From contig JANMCC010000082.1 in NCBI GenBank assembly GCA_031360885.1, positions 1-6,070 on the forward strand: a DNA stretch of 6,070 nt, in the 5' to 3' direction. Positions 4,822-6,070 of this stretch are shown here, one piece after another; the stretch's first letter is position 1; each line of letters opens with the position of its first letter. Origin of the DNA: Schlegelella_A sp031360885 (GTDB lineage: Bacteria; Pseudomonadota; Gammaproteobacteria; Burkholderiales; Burkholderiaceae_C). A program made the position numbers and the translations under genes. The notes beneath the pieces were generated by a model. It did no database searches and had not been told where the DNA came from. It worked only from the letters and a program-made list of their open reading frames with translations.

Positions 4822-5987
4822 CGTGCCCAGAGCGCGTCGCGGCGCCCCGGATCGAGGTTGACCCTGCGCAGGTCGCCGTGAACCTGCGGCAGTGCCAGCA
4901 GTCGTCTGTCCATGACCCGGAACCACAACGGCGGCACATAGGACAACGGGAACATCCCGAAGTAGCCGCTGGGCAGTTGCGGCAGGTCCGGGAAATGACG
5001 CAGGCACTGGTAGCGCCGCGACGGATAGGCATGGTGGTCGCTGTGGCGCTGCAGGTGGAAGGTAACCAGGTTGGTCACCAGATGGTTCGCGTTCCAGGAG
5101 TGGTGCGGCTGCGGCGCCTCGTACTCACCGCCGGGCAGGCGCTGGCGCAGCAAGCCGTAGTGCTCGACGTAGTTGGCAGAGGTCAGCTGCCACCAGGCGG
5201 CCAGGTTGTGGATCGCGAGAAAGGGAATCATCACCCAGCCGAACGCGATCGCCAGGCCGACCTGCAAAACCGCGGTGATCAGGTAGGACCGCAACATCGT
5301 GTTGCCCGGGCTCCAGGCCGAATGTCCGAGGCCCGCCAGGCGCTGCGACTCCAGCGCCCAGGCGCGACGCATGCCGCCGGGTAGCTCGCGCAGCGCGAAG
5401 CGGTAGATGCTTTCGCCCATGCGCGCGCTGGCGTGATCTTCGGGCGTCGCTACCCATCGGTGATGGCCGCGGCCGTGCTCTACCGTGAAGTGGCCGTAGG
5501 CCGGCACCGCCAGCGCCAGTCGCGCCAGCCACTGTTCGAGCGGGTTGTGCTTGTGGCCCAGCTCGTGCGCGGTGTTCAGCCCCAGCCCGGCATCGGCGCC
5601 GGCGATGTAGGCCAGCATCCCGAGCGCCCACCACGACAGATCCTGCGTGCCGGCCCACCAGGCGCAGCCGATCAGCGCTATGTAGTGCAGAGGCACCGTG
5701 GCCCAGGTCAGCCAGCGGTAATAGCGGTCGGCATCGAGCTGCGGCACCACCGCCTCGGGCGGGTTGTTCTCGTCTTCGCCGATCAGCGCGTCGAGCAGCG
5801 GCAACAGCCCGTAGCTGATCACGAGCGGCAGACCGAGCGCGATTTCCATGCCGCTGAAGCGATGGGCCGCCAGGCCCACGAGCGGCAGCAGCGGCCACAC
5901 CACCGACATCGCCCAAGCCCAGCGCTTGCCGTCGCGGTAGCTGACCGATCGGCCGTCGGGCGCGGTGGCGGTGTAGGTCTTGGCCAT
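4806..5987 (-). CDS. alkB: Alkane 1-monooxygenase
   Basis: A complete 393-residue integral-membrane non-haem di-iron enzyme that hydroxylates the terminal methyl of n-alkanes, using electrons from rubredoxin and rubredoxin reductase. The histidine boxes of the family are intact: NTAHELGHK (138-146), EHGRGHHRW (170-178) and LQRHSDHH (312-319), plus NYVEHYG (272-278). Hydrophobic segments lie near residues 25-40, 47-68, 93-112, 118-137, 232-247 and 249-266, matching the six-helix topology. GEDENNPPE (70-78) is also typical of AlkB. Length is close to the about 400-residue Pseudomonas putida GPo1 enzyme and there is no fused rubredoxin. Ser58 sits where GPo1 has Trp55. The ATG at 5987 has no clear ribosome binding site but overlaps an upstream stop as TGATG, suggesting translational coupling. 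Rubredoxin genes are not in view. Its 3' end overlaps a truncated acyl-CoA synthetase gene by 16 bp. Confidence 0.96.
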   Translation of the reverse strand: MAKTYTATAPDGRSVSYRDGKRWAWAMSVVWPLLPLVGLAAHRFSGMEIALGLPLVISYGLLPLLDALIGEDENNPPEAVVPQLDADRYYRWLTWATVPLHYIALIGCAWWAGTQDLSWWALGMLAYIAGADAGLGLNTAHELGHKHNPLEQWLARLALAVPAYGHFTVEHGRGHHRWVATPEDHASARMGESIYRFALRELPGGMRRAWALESQRLAGLGHSAWSPGNTMLRSYLITAVLQVGLAIAFGWVMIPFLAIHNLAAWWQLTSANYVEHYGLLRQRLPGGEYEAPQPHHSWNANHLVTNLVTFHLQRHSDHHAYPSRRYQCLRHFPDLPQLPSGYFGMFPLSYVPPLWFRVMDRRLLALPQVHGDLRRVNLDPGRRDALWARYGNQ

Positions 5988-6070
5988 CAGCGGGACGCAG
6001 CGGCCACCGGGATCGGAACTCCGAACACGGTCGGAAATGGCGGAAGCCTGGCCGCTTCCGGCATCCGCAG
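5987..6070 (-). CDS. Possible upstream gene, last 27 codons only
   Basis: A minus-strand frame open to the right window edge ends in TGA sharing its A with the alkB ATG (TGATG). The visible end includes RLPPFPTVFGVPIPVAAASR, which I cannot assign to a family. The overlap and the lack of a ribosome binding site for alkB argue for a coupled upstream gene. However, all three minus-strand frames are open across this short stretch, so coding is not proved. A TCCGA-N6-TCGGA inverted repeat at 6020-6035 lies inside it. Confidence 0.35.
   Translation of the reverse strand: MRMPEAARLPPFPTVFGVPIPVAAASR

Noticed and set aside
5988..6070. N-terminal extension of AlkB into the open frame upstream of Met1
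   Set aside because: The frame stays open, but the ATG at 5987 gives a protein of normal AlkB length. The upstream residues have no transmembrane or family character.

Overview
The window is GC-rich DNA with long antisense open frames. It looks like a chromosome segment of a betaproteobacterium, most likely Burkholderiales; this rests on protein style and base composition only. No tRNA, rRNA, CRISPR array or insertion sequence was seen.

Left edge (1-604, + strand): the C-terminal third of a thiamine-diphosphate enzyme of the acetolactate synthase family, cut by the window edge. It is followed by a short convergent gap (605-782) that may hold a decayed signal-peptide-like gene start.

Centre (783-3438, - strand): a two-gene unit that I do not recognise as a named system. 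The first gene (1981-3438) encodes a 485-residue, mostly helical protein with a small alpha/beta-like domain in the middle. The second (783-1940) starts 40 bp later and encodes a 385-residue protein with a helical N-terminus, a Pro/Lys linker and a C-terminal zinc-peptidase-like domain (HESHH plus a downstream Glu). Neither has a signal peptide or membrane segment. A promoter candidate overlapped by an inverted repeat lies upstream. This is the best candidate for an undescribed system, possibly a protease with a helical partner or carrier.

Right of centre (3689-4381, - strand): a soluble diguanylate cyclase with intact GGEEF and RxxD inhibitory sites. A 24-bp near-perfect palindrome upstream is placed where an activator would bind.

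Scar (4571-4821): the last 45 codons of a LuxR/NarL-type regulator (- strand) abut the last ~37 codons of an acyl-CoA synthetase (+ strand). Both have lost their 5' parts at the same point, near 4705. One deletion inside a divergent regulator/synthetase pair explains this.

Right edge (4806-6070, - strand): a complete AlkB alkane 1-monooxygenase. Its start overlaps, as TGATG, the end of a possible upstream gene that runs out of the window. AlkB makes fatty alcohols from alkanes, and an acyl-CoA synthetase would activate the derived fatty acids. The scar may therefore be what is left of a once larger alkane/fatty-acid locus.
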